From positions 213,570 through 277,569 of the forward strand of contig JACRMI010000191.1 in assembly GCA_016215025.1 (NCBI GenBank): 64,000 bases of DNA, given 5' to 3'. The first letter of the stretch is position 1. Each line of letters begins with the position of its first letter. The position numbers and the translations under genes are program-made. Below the pieces are notes generated by a model that worked only from the letters and a program-made list of their open reading frames with translations, made no database searches and had not been told where the DNA came from. Positions 31,834 through 41,274 of the stretch are shown piece by piece. Origin of the DNA: Chloroflexota bacterium. GTDB lineage: Bacteria > Chloroflexota > Anaerolineae > UBA4142.

Positions 31834-33009
31834 CTATGCTGGTAGACGAATCGCAGAACCGACCAAGCGCAAGCGCATGGCGAGACGTTCCATCTCTGCT
31901 TGCGAGACCGCGGCGACAACCGGATCGGTCTTGCCGGAGTCCGCTTCTTTCATCAGCGTGCGCAATGTCTGCATGGCTTCCTGGATGGCATCCATTGCCG
32001 ACTGCATTCGATCCATGTTTGCCGCTGAGATCATGCGCCCTGCCTTGAAATCCTCGATGGTTTGAAGATCGGCGACAAGAATTGAGGTTTTGAACGCATG
32101 GCGTGCAACAATCACCGACTTGAGCAAGGGTGCATCCTGCTTGAATTGCTCATAATGCTTTGCGAGATGTTCGTGGCAAGCTGCCATATCTTCATCAGAC
32201 AGATCGTCGCATTTGATAAGTGCATCCATTGCCGCGCTGACACCCGACCAGATGGCTTTGCCTTCGCCGTCTTTGGATGGCGCATGATGCGGGAACATCA
32301 GATCGGCGAATGATTCGGGCGGCGTGCTTTTTGTCGATGCGAAATGTCCGGCGATGCGTTTGATGTCTTCATCGCTCAAGTCGTCCCAGGATTGATCGGT
32401 AAAATCTTCCAGGGTTGGGACCGTCCATGCTTTCGCGCGGTCTTCATCAATGCCGGTGTCGCGAAACGGGAATGCCGCTTTGAGATTGAGCGTTGCGCTG
32501 TTCATGCCCCAGTTGACTGGGCTAAGATCGAGCAACATCAATTCGCGCAAGTTGCGGACCGGATTGCCGTCAGCGTCGGTTCCGAAATCCGCCTTGACCG
32601 TTCTGTATCCAATGCTATTGCGAATGATGGCTTTCTTGATGATGCCGGTATAGACTTCGTTGCCGCGCTCGGTTTCGAGATATTCGACCTCGCTATACAG
32701 ACCGCCCGTTGCGGTCGGGTACTTGGCGAGGATTTCGACCGGCAGTTCAGTCAAGGTGATTTCCTTCAACACGTTCGGCACGCCGATGGGTGGCGCAAAT
32801 GAATCGTGCTGCCACAACACTTTGATGTCAGGCAGATGTTCGGCGATGGTCTTTGCAAATGCGCCGGGATGAATGATGTCGCCGCCTTCGTCGCGATTGC
32901 CCATGATCGCGAATAGTTGCTTGATGACACGCGCATCGACTACCGGCTCGCCGATGAGTGCGTACTTGAACTCGGTTTTGTTTGGCTTGCTTGATGGTTT
33001 GCGCTTCAT
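31834..33009 (-). CDS. Prohead protease with long C-terminal (scaffold-like) extension
   Basis: 391 residues from ATG 33009 with AAGGAG upstream. The HK97-type serine protease core covers about residues 15-185 with H68 (LWQHD) and S132 (RNSIGYR). A second region near 215-300 (PESFADLMFPHHAPSKDG; SGVSAAMDALIK; AACHEHLAKHYEQF) resembles a module found in Mu-like and related phage proteases, and a helical tail follows that may serve as scaffold. Expected to trim the capsid delta domain during maturation. Confidence 0.88.
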   Translation of the reverse strand: MKRKPSSKPNKTEFKYALIGEPVVDARVIKQLFAIMGNRDEGGDIIHPGAFAKTIAEHLPDIKVLWQHDSFAPPIGVPNVLKEITLTELPVEILAKYPTATGGLYSEVEYLETERGNEVYTGIIKKAIIRNSIGYRTVKADFGTDADGNPVRNLRELMLLDLSPVNWGMNSATLNLKAAFPFRDTGIDEDRAKAWTVPTLEDFTDQSWDDLSDEDIKRIAGHFASTKSTPPESFADLMFPHHAPSKDGEGKAIWSGVSAAMDALIKCDDLSDEDMAACHEHLAKHYEQFKQDAPLLKSVIVARHAFKTSILVADLQTIEDFKAGRMISAANMDRMQSAMDAIQEAMQTLRTLMKEADSGKTDPVVAAVSQAEMERLAMRLRLVGSAIRLPA

Positions 33010-33030
33010 GCGTATCTCCTTATCGACGAA

Positions 33031-35208
33031 CTAGATGTCTATCTCAGCCGCGAATGCTCGCGTGCAGTTCGGATGTTGCAGCTTGTTCTCCATTGCCCAC
33101 TCTACCGTTTTCACAGCACCGTTGACTTTTTTGCAAGGTTCGTCATCATCATCATTGCCGTTGTCGAAGACCCGCACTTTCTTGACGCCGTGCGCTTGAT
33201 AGCGCACGGTCGCCGCATCGTTCTGCGCGTCACCCAGTTCGGTCCGCGCGATGCACTCGGCGCGATTCTTGTACGTTTCAACAATTAGATCGCGAAGTCC
33301 AGGAATACCATTGTCGGGATCGCCGCGCACCAATTGATCGATGCTCCATCCGCGTTCGCTCCCCATTTGCAAAGCATCTTGCAATTGCTCGCGTGTCGTC
33401 TGCGTGATTTGTGTGATCTTGCCGCCGACACCGCCAAGGATCGTCGTTACCAGCGGGTCACTGAGATTGAACGCCAAGTCCACTCCCAGCATCGTGTTAT
33501 AAATTTTCCACGACTCGCGCACGATGGAGATGTAATACTTGTTGAGCAAGCCATTCAATGCAGCATCATCAGAATCAAGAATCAACTCCGCGGCGCTTGG
33601 AACGCGCTTGCCCTCGCCCTGCGGGATGTAACTCTTGCGCGTACGCTCGACGATGTTGCTTGCCAACTCTTCAAAGTATGTCCCCAATTCCTTGCGCAAC
33701 TTGACCGTGAGATCGGCACGCACCTTGCGTTGCGCCGATACTGCTTGCGCCTGCTGACGGACCAGACTGCGCTTGCGTTCGATCAGTTCGGTAGCGGTCT
33801 TGCCTGCGCTAATGTCCAAGACCGTACGCTCCGCACGCGCGTAATCGGGTGAATCCGATTTCGCTTCGAGCAATAACGGACGTGCAAGAAAATCGGTCGT
33901 GTGGTTCCATGTGCCTGCACTCTGGCGCTTGCCGCCGGCTGTGGTTTCCTCGATCTGCGCCGGTGTGAATATTGCGCCAATGTCTTCGCGGAAAACGTCG
34001 CCATCGACGACCCTGGCAAAGTGAGTCAGCGCACGTCCCTCGTTCTTGGTGATGAGACCCGCGGTAAATGCGCTAGTTGCAAATTCGCGCACAGCGCTGA
34101 TCTGTTCAGACAAGGCAATGACCGTGCTCAAGTCAAACCCAACCGATGCGCTCGCTGTGACAAGATCATCAAACTCCGAGACGAGATCGGAAATCAGCTT
34201 TTCCTCGGTCATGCGCCAGAGCGGAACGAGCGTGCGTTCGGTCATCCACTTGGCTGCCTCTGTTGCATTTGCCAGCGTCGGATCGTCACCCAGTCCAGCG
34301 ACGATGCGCGGCACCCGCATTACGGCGGCGATGCGTTGCTCTGGAATACGTCGCAAGGCATCGAAGGCAAGCTCTTGCAGGTTGAATGAGATTTGGCGCA
34401 CGTCTGCGCCGCCAGAAAGAACGCCGAGCTTGCCGCGATTGTCTCCGCCGTACTCTTCCTCCCATTTCTTTTTGATGACTTTAATGTCGTCGTCATCCGC
34501 AATCGAGTCCTTGGGCAGTACGATCGCAAGCGGCGGGACCGCGTTATTCTTGAGAACTTGGAAAACATAGGTTGCCGCTTCGTTCTCGGTATCGATCTCG
34601 CGTGCGGCGGCGATGAGCGGCGACGTGCCCTTCCACGGCGTTTCCGGGTCCCAAAGCCAGCGGAAGTGAATGATGTCGTGCTTGTCAATCGGTGTCTGCG
34701 CGCCGTCCATCAGGCGATAATGCGAAATGATCTTGTCGCCGCCTGCAATCGGTTCGATCTGCGAATCGTTTAGCGGAATCAATTCGCGCACGACCCGATC
34801 CTGGCTCCGCACCTTGAACCAATAGCAGTTGCCGCCAATCGCTATATCGATGATCGTGAGCATCAGCATGTCTGCCATGCTCATGTCTTCATTGGGCTTC
34901 GCCAACAACCTGGCTAGGTTATGCTTGGGCGGAAGCATTCCGCCGTTCTGCTCAAAGGCGTCCGCGTAAACGCGCAGTTTCGGTTCGATGAAAGCCAGAG
35001 CCAGTGCATTCGAACACGCGAACACGGCGCTGTTGACCCGGTAGCCCTCGGCGACCAATCGCTGAAAGGTTGGCGCTGCAAATTGATACGGAATGAACGG
35101 CTTGAATCCAAACCCGCCTGCTCCGTTGCCAAAGTCAGTCGCCTTGAGCAGCGTGCGCGCGAGCTTTAATCGAGTTCGATCCCATAATGAATAGCGCTGT
35201 TTCGCCAT
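33031..35208 (-). CDS. Portal protein fused to Mu F-like head morphogenesis domain
   Basis: 725 residues from ATG 35208 (TAGGA upstream). Residues about 30-430 are an HK97-family portal (GGNCYWFKVRSQDRVVRELI; KHDIIHFRWLWDPETPWKGT; SPLIAAAREIDTENEAATYV). After a helical linker (about 440-590) the C-terminal 130 residues match the Mu F domain (CIARTELGDAQNDAATVRYQ; VRVFDNGNDDDDEPCKKVNG; LQHPNCTR). Portal and F protein are usually separate genes. Here one product would form the DNA entry ring and carry the minor head domain. Confidence 0.88.
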   Translation of the reverse strand: MAKQRYSLWDRTRLKLARTLLKATDFGNGAGGFGFKPFIPYQFAAPTFQRLVAEGYRVNSAVFACSNALALAFIEPKLRVYADAFEQNGGMLPPKHNLARLLAKPNEDMSMADMLMLTIIDIAIGGNCYWFKVRSQDRVVRELIPLNDSQIEPIAGGDKIISHYRLMDGAQTPIDKHDIIHFRWLWDPETPWKGTSPLIAAAREIDTENEAATYVFQVLKNNAVPPLAIVLPKDSIADDDDIKVIKKKWEEEYGGDNRGKLGVLSGGADVRQISFNLQELAFDALRRIPEQRIAAVMRVPRIVAGLGDDPTLANATEAAKWMTERTLVPLWRMTEEKLISDLVSEFDDLVTASASVGFDLSTVIALSEQISAVREFATSAFTAGLITKNEGRALTHFARVVDGDVFREDIGAIFTPAQIEETTAGGKRQSAGTWNHTTDFLARPLLLEAKSDSPDYARAERTVLDISAGKTATELIERKRSLVRQQAQAVSAQRKVRADLTVKLRKELGTYFEELASNIVERTRKSYIPQGEGKRVPSAAELILDSDDAALNGLLNKYYISIVRESWKIYNTMLGVDLAFNLSDPLVTTILGGVGGKITQITQTTREQLQDALQMGSERGWSIDQLVRGDPDNGIPGLRDLIVETYKNRAECIARTELGDAQNDAATVRYQAHGVKKVRVFDNGNDDDDEPCKKVNGAVKTVEWAMENKLQHPNCTRAFAAEIDI

Positions 35209-35218
35209 TGGCTAATTC

Positions 35219-35650
35219 CTAATTGGACGGTTTTTTATCGTCCGAATTCTCCGTAGTCTGCCACTCTTCTCGCGCCCAGTTTTCAGGCATCGGCGGAATT
35301 TTGATTCCACGTTGCCGCAAGACGGTTTCGAGCCAGGCGCTGCGCCGTCGCTCGAAGATCATTTCGTCCTCGTATTGGCGGATACGCTTGCTCATAGCTT
35401 CGGCTTGCTGCGCGTACTCGAGCAAACGCTTGTCTTGATCGGCGAGTCGCTCTGTCAGGCGTTTTACTTCCTCACGCAGAAACTCGATGTCAGACTGTCG
35501 TTCGCTTTCTTTCTCGACATGGTCTTGACGCTTTTGCTCGTGTTGCTCTTTGCTCGCATCACGCCAATGACCGATCACTTTGTCTAGCAAGACGATGACC
35601 GTTGTCAGGATGACGTTGACCCCGACAAGTAGCTCTGGTGTCCATTGCAT
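35219..35650 (-). CDS. Coiled-coil protein with N-terminal membrane helix
   Basis: 143 residues from ATG 35650, whose A overlaps the stop of the upstream gene (TGATG). One helix (LLVGVNVILTTVIVLLDKVI) and then a long coiled coil (about 30-110). Unknown role; the coupling ties it to the next membrane protein. Confidence 0.6.
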   Translation of the reverse strand: MQWTPELLVGVNVILTTVIVLLDKVIGHWRDASKEQHEQKRQDHVEKESERQSDIEFLREEVKRLTERLADQDKRLLEYAQQAEAMSKRIRQYEDEMIFERRRSAWLETVLRQRGIKIPPMPENWAREEWQTTENSDDKKPSN

Positions 35651-36099
35651 CAGCGTTGCTCTTTCCACGAAAGATTGAAGAAGATCAGCATGTTCAATGC
35701 CAGTAACGAGCTATAATTGATCGTGCCAGGAGAGAATGGACAAGCAATTGCCGATGGCACGACGACCATGATCCAGAATGACACGCCGCATAATGCGATC
35801 AACTTGCGCCAACGTACGTTGCCTTGAATGACCGCGATCACCTTTGCCATGCCGATGATGCAGGCAATCATGCCCCATACATCCTCGTTGGCGATCCGCC
35901 CCATGAGCGTGAATGAGCTAGCCGTCTCGAACGATTTAGCCGGGAGCATAAGCCATGCGCCCCATAGTGCGGTTGTAACGCCGAGCCATAGTTCAGAAAG
36001 TTCGGCGCGTGAAATGAAGATGATTTGCTGCACGCGCTCGCCGATGTGCCGCACGAATAGGATGATCGGCTTTATGTGCTGCCAGTTATGCGTTGTCAT
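35650..36099 (-). CDS. Four-helix membrane protein
   Basis: 149 residues from ATG 36099, with hydrophobic helices near 38-55, 75-92, 98-122 and 125-142. No family recognised. Translationally coupled with the coiled-coil protein downstream; both lie ahead of the portal gene, an unusual place for membrane proteins. Confidence 0.6.
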   Translation of the reverse strand: MTTHNWQHIKPIILFVRHIGERVQQIIFISRAELSELWLGVTTALWGAWLMLPAKSFETASSFTLMGRIANEDVWGMIACIIGMAKVIAVIQGNVRWRKLIALCGVSFWIMVVVPSAIACPFSPGTINYSSLLALNMLIFFNLSWKEQR

Positions 36100-36323
36100 C
36101 GAGCGTGCCTTCGGGATAATCGATCACGGTCGGATGTTTTTGCACGCGTACGCGTGCGACCGATCCCATGACTACGAAGTTGACGCCGTGTTTTTCAGCA
36201 AGGCGCTTCGGTCAATGCTTGATCCTGCGTGCCATGTCGGACCCGACTATCGCCAACTCCATCCTCGCGGATGATGATGAAGAACTGTTTGAAATCCGTT
36301 TCATCTTCGTCTGTGTCGTTCAT
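36086..36323 (-). pseudogene. Small phage gene with a +1 frameshift
   Basis: From ATG 36323 (GAGGAA upstream) the frame reads MNDTDEDETDFKQFFIIIRE and stops at 36195 after ALTEAPC. Skipping one base near 36205 joins it to a frame that continues RLAEKHGVNFVVMGSVARVR and ends DYPEGTLDDNA at 36086. The joined sequence (TQDQALTEA-RLAEKHGVNFVVM) has the EA-x-RLA-x-x-x-G-x-x-F-V-V pattern of a common small phage protein. It is either a broken gene, a sequencing error or a programmed shift. Confidence 0.55.
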
Positions 36324-36736
36324 CGATTGTTCCTCGCCGATAGATTGATTGCAGTAGCCGATCCGATAGGACACACAAACCCTATCCATGCCTCTGCCTC
36401 AGAGACATCGTGAAAAATCGGGATGCCTAGCGACTGCGCTTTGTCTTCTTCCATGTCTGCGCCGATACTCGGTCCGGGCAGTCGCATCATGCAATCGCAA
36501 TGTTCGAGCATGGCAAAATCAAGTTGCATCCAAAACGCATCTTCGTGCCGCGTGTCCTCATGGGGCAGGGCGAAATTCCAGAAATGCGTAAGATGCGGAA
36601 CGTGCGGAACGAATCCCAGTTCCCACAATTGCTCGGCAGCGAGCAAGGCGGTGCGAATGTTCGTTGCGACGACGCCTTGCGAGAGTGGTCCCGCCACGTA
36701 GATGAGCGGCCGCGCTGCGAGTTTTCTCAGTAGCAT
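36320..36736 (-). CDS. DUF4406-like (nucleoside deoxyribosyltransferase-fold) protein
   Basis: 138 residues from ATG 36736, overlapping the upstream stop (TGATG). PLIYVAGPLSQGVVATNIRT, FVPHVPHLTHFWNF, and CDCMMRLPGPSIGADMEEDK match the DUF4406 fold related to nucleoside 2-deoxyribosyltransferases. The usual motifs for nucleotide binding (YVAGPLS and the acidic GADxEE) are present. Possible role in nucleotide salvage or a protective function; the substrate is unknown. Confidence 0.7.
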   Translation of the reverse strand: MLLRKLAARPLIYVAGPLSQGVVATNIRTALLAAEQLWELGFVPHVPHLTHFWNFALPHEDTRHEDAFWMQLDFAMLEHCDCMMRLPGPSIGADMEEDKAQSLGIPIFHDVSEAEAWIGFVCPIGSATAINLSARNNR

Positions 36737-37680
36737 CAATTTCCCCGCAATCTGCGGATGACATCCGCCGCTTTGCGCAGGTCTCTGTAACCAGTCATGT
36801 CGCCGTCTGGATACAAGATCACCGAAACGGCGGTTGAGCGGTTCGGTCGCGGCACGCCAAGCTTCGCCGCGTATTCATCACAGTCTTTGTATGTGCCGCA
36901 GAGCAGTGCCATGCCATTGTCACCGCCTGCGTTAAATTCACGAATGAGACCCGATGTGTGCGTGTGTGCGCCGACGCCGATCTTGAATCCGTGATCGAAG
37001 CGCCAAGCGTCCTCGATGCCGTGCGTGGCGTTGTATTTCGATTTGTAAAGCCACTTGTGCCGGATCCGAACGGGAAAGTTTGCGCCTTCGACGTAGCAAT
37101 CGAACTGAATGTCATTGGTGTTGTAAAGCACTTGCGGCGCAGTCTGTTTCACAATCTCGTGAAAGTAAGGAATGCCGGTCAGCGCCTCGATCCAATTCTC
37201 GTGATTGCCACTGGTTGCGCCGATCAATTTCGGCGCGATGATCTCCATGACATAGCGCAAGAGTTTCCATTCGTACGTTGGCTTAAGCTCGCCGTTGAAA
37301 CGGTTGTTGACGAGCTTCGGCAAGATCATGTTTTCAACCATGTCGCCGACTGCAAACGCCCACATGCCCGGCGTCTCACGAATGAGACGGAGTTCTTCGA
37401 GAAAGCGAACGATATTGACCCCAGGATGACCGAGATGTACATCCGCAAAGAAGACGGCGCAGATCGGACCTTTTTCAAATGCGATCTTTTGATTAGCCGC
37501 TTTCAACCGCAGTGCGTGCAGACGGTTGTATTCCGCGGTCAATGCTGCGATCACTTGCTCAGGATCGAAATCGTCATCCATTGCCAAGATGCCGTCGATC
37601 ATTGGCACCATCGCCTTGTTGTTAAGCTGCTCGCGTTCGTCTTCGTCAATGAGATCCTGCGGATGAAATCGATAATCCAA
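36736..37680 (-). CDS. Calcineurin-like metallophosphoesterase
   Basis: 314 residues; the start is taken as TTG 37680 with AAAGGTG upstream. The metal-binding motifs are complete: D80-x-H82 (FFADVHLGH), GD113 (VGDMVEN), GN159H160E (SGNHE) and H-x-H near 238 (GAHTHTS). The family splits phosphoesters; in phages members act on DNA ends or nucleotides. It lies between terminase and portal genes. Confidence 0.88.
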   Translation of the reverse strand: MDYRFHPQDLIDEDEREQLNNKAMVPMIDGILAMDDDFDPEQVIAALTAEYNRLHALRLKAANQKIAFEKGPICAVFFADVHLGHPGVNIVRFLEELRLIRETPGMWAFAVGDMVENMILPKLVNNRFNGELKPTYEWKLLRYVMEIIAPKLIGATSGNHENWIEALTGIPYFHEIVKQTAPQVLYNTNDIQFDCYVEGANFPVRIRHKWLYKSKYNATHGIEDAWRFDHGFKIGVGAHTHTSGLIREFNAGGDNGMALLCGTYKDCDEYAAKLGVPRPNRSTAVSVILYPDGDMTGYRDLRKAADVIRRLRGN

Positions 37681-37694
37681 GCTGCACCTTTGAC

Positions 37695-37949
37695 TTAGGA
37701 ATTCGTATCAGTCACAGACGCAGGTTGAGATTCAACGGAAATCGAAAAGTCGTTGAATGTGTTCAGCGCCGCAATAATCCGCTTGACCGTCCATTCCAGA
37801 TCACTACCGCTATTTGCCGCAGTCGCAAGTTGTTCGTACGCAAAGACCAAACACGCGCGGCGTTGGTCGTCCACAAGATTGGGCTGCCATGATTCATCTT
37901 TGGCAATCCGAATGAAATATTTGCCAATATCCGACGCAGTTGCGCTCAT
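37695..37949 (-). CDS. Small protein of unknown function
   Basis: 84 residues, ATG 37949, overlapping the upstream gene by 4 nt (ATGA). A mostly helical sequence (DDQRRACLVFAYEQLATAAN) with no family recognised. The overlap supports expression with the upstream Cys-rich protein. Confidence 0.55.
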   Translation of the reverse strand: MSATASDIGKYFIRIAKDESWQPNLVDDQRRACLVFAYEQLATAANSGSDLEWTVKRIIAALNTFNDFSISVESQPASVTDTNS

Positions 37950-38419
37950 GCGTCTTTGCTCTCAAACTCTTGCCCAGTCTTGATGAGCCGACGTTGAGCG
38001 ACCTGCCATGCCTCACTCCAATCGCGTCGTTCGTAATACGTGCCGTACTTGATACAGTCCGCGATTTGCTTTCCGATCAGACTGAACCCATGCTCATCCA
38101 CGTATATAAACTCACGCATGAGGTCGGCTTTGCTTACGGTCCATCCCAGATTAAATCGCTTGCCTAATTCTTCGATCAAGAATTGTTCGAACTGCTCGTG
38201 ATTGCCTGCCAGCACCGCGACAAGCAATGTTCCGCACGCAATGCGTCCACAATGTTCGCAGGGATGCGAAATATGTTGCGCGCAAGTGCGGCTGCATGGT
38301 TTGCCATACTCCAGGTTTGCAGGTGTGCCTTGGCATCGCATTCGAAATGGCGGTTTGAGCATTTCCATCAAGCCAAGCAGATTAGGCACGAGGGCTTTGT
38401 TCACGCGTTTAACTCCCAT
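37946..38419 (-). CDS. Putative zinc-binding protein of the packaging block
   Basis: 157 residues from ATG 38419; ribosome site weak. Cys and His cluster near residues 30-63 (MRCQG; PCSRTCAQHISHPCEHCGRI; ACG), enough for one or two zinc sites. The C-terminal half is helical. Its place directly after the terminase large subunit might suggest a packaging accessory, but nothing proves it. Confidence 0.6.
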   Translation of the reverse strand: MGVKRVNKALVPNLLGLMEMLKPPFRMRCQGTPANLEYGKPCSRTCAQHISHPCEHCGRIACGTLLVAVLAGNHEQFEQFLIEELGKRFNLGWTVSKADLMREFIYVDEHGFSLIGKQIADCIKYGTYYERRDWSEAWQVAQRRLIKTGQEFESKDA

Positions 38420-38457
38420 GATCTGAGTTTTATAGGGTTAGTGTTCTAATGTCATGG

Positions 38458-39918
38458 CTACGACAGCCAATTCCGTTTGTGTTCGCTGCGAATCGAACTC
38501 ACGATGTAGCGCAGCGCATCGAGATAGTGAAAGTCGTTCTTGTTCTCGATCTCGTCGGTGATGTTACCCGCCTTGTCACGCTTGCGTCGATAGCGACCCA
38601 GTTGATCGAGCGTGCCGGTCAAATCATCGAAGACGATCAACTGCTCGGTCTTGACCTGCGCGTACGTTCTCCGAATTTCAATTTCGACATCGCTAACCTC
38701 GGGCTGGCGAATCGGCAACCCACCCGATGCAAACTCCGTGCGCCACTGTCCCTCGCTCGATGCACCGCCGTACGCGCGCGGCTTGCCTGGCTCGCCTGCC
38801 AACATGTCCGTCGCATGTTCTTTGGCGCTCTTGCCGCCTGCCAGATATTCACGATATGCATAGAGCTTCTTAGTCTCCGGCTCTTCGGCGAGATAAACAC
38901 CGGCAGTATTCACGCCGCCAAAATCGAGACCCAGGTAACGCTTCCACTCTGGCGGGATCGGAAAGCGAGTGCAGGTATTTTCCTTGCGCCGAAAGATGTC
39001 GTAGATAAGCGACCGCAGCTGCGCCACACGTCCACGGTAGAACATGAGAAATTCGTCGTCGGGCATCGTGCGTCGCGCCAGTTCGTATTCGCTGTAATCA
39101 AACTGCGGATTGATGATCGAATCGAACTGGACAAGATCGATGTCTTCTGTGGCATTGTGCGTGACTTCGATCTCACCGCCGTGCGCATCGCGCTCGACGA
39201 TCTTCGTGCCAGTCTTTTCAGCCGGGTCGATGATTTGCTGCTTGAGCCAGCCCAAGTTGTAAAGTGTCGTCGTGATGAGCACGCGCGCTTTATGAATGGT
39301 GCCACGACGCCGCAACGCCTTCCACGCATCGACCGAGAATTCGTCCTGTCCGGCTTCGTCAAGCCACATCGCTTTGACGGTGGCGGACTCAAGCCCTGAC
39401 AGCGACTGCGCCGAACGCAGAATCACGCGCGCATACATGCGGTCTACACTGCGTTTCGCCCAAAACTCACCCGTACGCGGATCGCGCAGTTCGAATATCT
39501 TGTCGCCTAGCCAGAACCGTCCCAGTCCAAGCACTTCCTCGAACACGCGGAGGAATTCGGGCAACATCTTCAGTTTGAAAAGATCGTATGAACTCGTGAC
39601 GGCGAAGTAGTCGCCGCTACCTAATTCGCCAATCCACTTGGCGAGCAACCAAGGACCAAAACTTGTTTTCCCTGATTGCGTGCCTGCCAGCATCGCGACA
39701 ATGCGCGCCGTACTGTCATAGGCATAGTCTTGCGCACGATGGAAGGGAACGGGATTGCTATCAGCGTCTAGCAGATGGCGGGCTGGAAAATCAGGCCGAC
39801 CGTTGTTCGTTATCAGTTGGCTGATTAGTTGAGCTGTCTGCGGGTAGCGCTGCTGGTTTGCCGCTGCTCGCAGGGCTAGTTCCAAGCTCCTTCTTGATAA
39901 GTTCGACAATTTCCGCAT
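38458..39918 (-). CDS. terL: Terminase large subunit
   Basis: 486 residues. ATP motor: Walker A GTQSGKTS (79-86), Walker B MWLDEA (184-189). Nuclease domain: YLGLDFGGVNT with D332 and NDFHYLDALRY near 467-477. ATG 39918 overlaps the small-subunit gene by 128 bp, longer than usual, but the overlapping N-terminus (SLELALRAAANQQRYP..) looks like genuine terminase sequence. It packages DNA into proheads. Confidence 0.93.
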   Translation of the reverse strand: MRKLSNLSRRSLELALRAAANQQRYPQTAQLISQLITNNGRPDFPARHLLDADSNPVPFHRAQDYAYDSTARIVAMLAGTQSGKTSFGPWLLAKWIGELGSGDYFAVTSSYDLFKLKMLPEFLRVFEEVLGLGRFWLGDKIFELRDPRTGEFWAKRSVDRMYARVILRSAQSLSGLESATVKAMWLDEAGQDEFSVDAWKALRRRGTIHKARVLITTTLYNLGWLKQQIIDPAEKTGTKIVERDAHGGEIEVTHNATEDIDLVQFDSIINPQFDYSEYELARRTMPDDEFLMFYRGRVAQLRSLIYDIFRRKENTCTRFPIPPEWKRYLGLDFGGVNTAGVYLAEEPETKKLYAYREYLAGGKSAKEHATDMLAGEPGKPRAYGGASSEGQWRTEFASGGLPIRQPEVSDVEIEIRRTYAQVKTEQLIVFDDLTGTLDQLGRYRRKRDKAGNITDEIENKNDFHYLDALRYIVSSIRSEHKRNWLS

Positions 39919-40450
39919 CAGTCATATTGTCCACGTCCAGATGTCCTCGACTGGTCGCCATTTCTGCCGCCAACCGCGCGAGTTTGCTAGCGGTGTCCAT
40001 CATCGTTGGAGCATCGCGCAAACTCCAACGCACAGGTTTGATTTCAGTTTGAATCGTCGTGTCGCCATCTTGATGTGTCCGCGTGATCGCCGCGAGCGGA
40101 AACTTGAGCATCTCTTCGACTCGGGCAACTATCGACGTAGACACTTGCCATTCTTTCTCACGCAAAATGGCTCGTCGTTCTTCCCACTTGGCAGTTTCAA
40201 TCTCAATCTGCTCCAAGTCCCATGCTTGCGCGCGCGATTCCCATTCGTACTTGATCGATGCATTCCGCCACGATTGCGGAGCACCTTGCCGCGTATGTGG
40301 CTTGCCAGCTTCCTCACGCTCATGCTGATACGCCGTGAAAAGCGACCGTCTGGATCCAAGCAACTTGTAACGCTCAAACCGTATGAACCATTTATGCGGC
40401 TCGCCAGGACGTTGCAGCCAGGATTGGACTTGCTCTTGTTGCGCGTCCAC
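39791..40450 (-). CDS. Terminase small subunit-like protein
   Basis: 219 residues from GTG 40450. It begins with a region like small terminases (PHKWFIRFERYKLLGSRRSL; SWRNASIKYEWESRAQAWDL, the latter reading like a helix-turn-helix recognition segment), followed by helices and an acidic DMTDAEIVELIKKEL stretch that in other phages contacts the large subunit. Directly upstream of terL with an overlap. Confidence 0.75.
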   Translation of the reverse strand: MDAQQEQVQSWLQRPGEPHKWFIRFERYKLLGSRRSLFTAYQHEREEAGKPHTRQGAPQSWRNASIKYEWESRAQAWDLEQIEIETAKWEERRAILREKEWQVSTSIVARVEEMLKFPLAAITRTHQDGDTTIQTEIKPVRWSLRDAPTMMDTASKLARLAAEMATSRGHLDVDNMTDAEIVELIKKELGTSPASSGKPAALPADSSTNQPTDNEQRSA

Positions 40451-40458
40451 AGTGCAAC

Positions 40459-41235
40459 CTATTGCCGTCTTGAACGCAGTTGTTTATTGACCTCGATCAA
40501 GGCAGAAAGCAGGGGAGCCGTATCTGCTCCAACAAAATGCAACAGCGCCGAGGTGTCTTTGGGCAAACAACGCCCCCCCCAGCCCCGTCGATCTCGATAA
40601 ACGTGTGTGTGGCTTGGACCAATTCGATAATCGTGCGTGAGCGCGTTCATCATCTGCCAATAGTTCAAGCCAAGTTTTTCGCAAATGTCGAACATCTCAT
40701 TCGCCCACGACACCTTGAGCGCGAGAAAATAATTCTCCGCGTACTTGCACACCTCTGCGGTCATCGGCGAAACGGGTACGAATTCGCACTCGGCGTTGTA
40801 AATCGTCGCCAATATCTCGAATGGCTCTTGCCAGTCGGTGCCGACGATGAGAAAGGGCGGCTGCCGCATAGAGTTGTAGGGAGCGTTGATACCTTCGCCG
40901 ATGAACTCCGGCACAAAGGCAAGCGTCATGTCGGGATGCTCAGATGCCAAGCGATCCAGCGTCCCAGGTTCGATGGTGCTGCGGATGATGACAACTGGCA
41001 CATCAAGCCAAGAAAGCACATCGTTGATAGCAGACAGGTCACACGCGCCGTCAGCGGTCGGTGGGGTTGAAACGCAAACGAACGCTGCTTGACAGCGTTG
41101 ATTGATGTCCTCGCGCGAGGCTTGTCCAAAGACAGGCAGCACGTCGTAAATCAAACACTCGTGCTTCGCCCGTTCGATGTCATTTGCCATGTGGCTTCCT
41201 ACGACGCCACAGCCGATCACTGCGTAAGTACTCAT
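40459..41235 (-). CDS. Truncated UDP-glucose/nucleotide-sugar dehydrogenase
   Basis: 258 residues from ATG 41235 (AGGAATGGTG upstream). NAD site GCGVVGS (8-14), FVCVSTPP, FVPEFIGEG near 110, K174 (FLALK) and the catalytic cysteine C223 (GGRCLPKDT). These enzymes oxidise the C6 hydroxyl of a nucleotide sugar to a carboxylate. The family is about 420-440 residues; here the C-terminal UDP-binding domain is missing, as in some phage versions. With the glycosyltransferase next to it, it may supply a uronic sugar for a modification. Confidence 0.85.
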   Translation of the reverse strand: MSTYAVIGCGVVGSHMANDIERAKHECLIYDVLPVFGQASREDINQRCQAAFVCVSTPPTADGACDLSAINDVLSWLDVPVVIIRSTIEPGTLDRLASEHPDMTLAFVPEFIGEGINAPYNSMRQPPFLIVGTDWQEPFEILATIYNAECEFVPVSPMTAEVCKYAENYFLALKVSWANEMFDICEKLGLNYWQMMNALTHDYRIGPSHTHVYRDRRGWGGRCLPKDTSALLHFVGADTAPLLSALIEVNKQLRSRRQ

Positions 41236-41274
41236 GCACCATTCCTATAAATTTATTTCTCTAACCGCTTGGAT

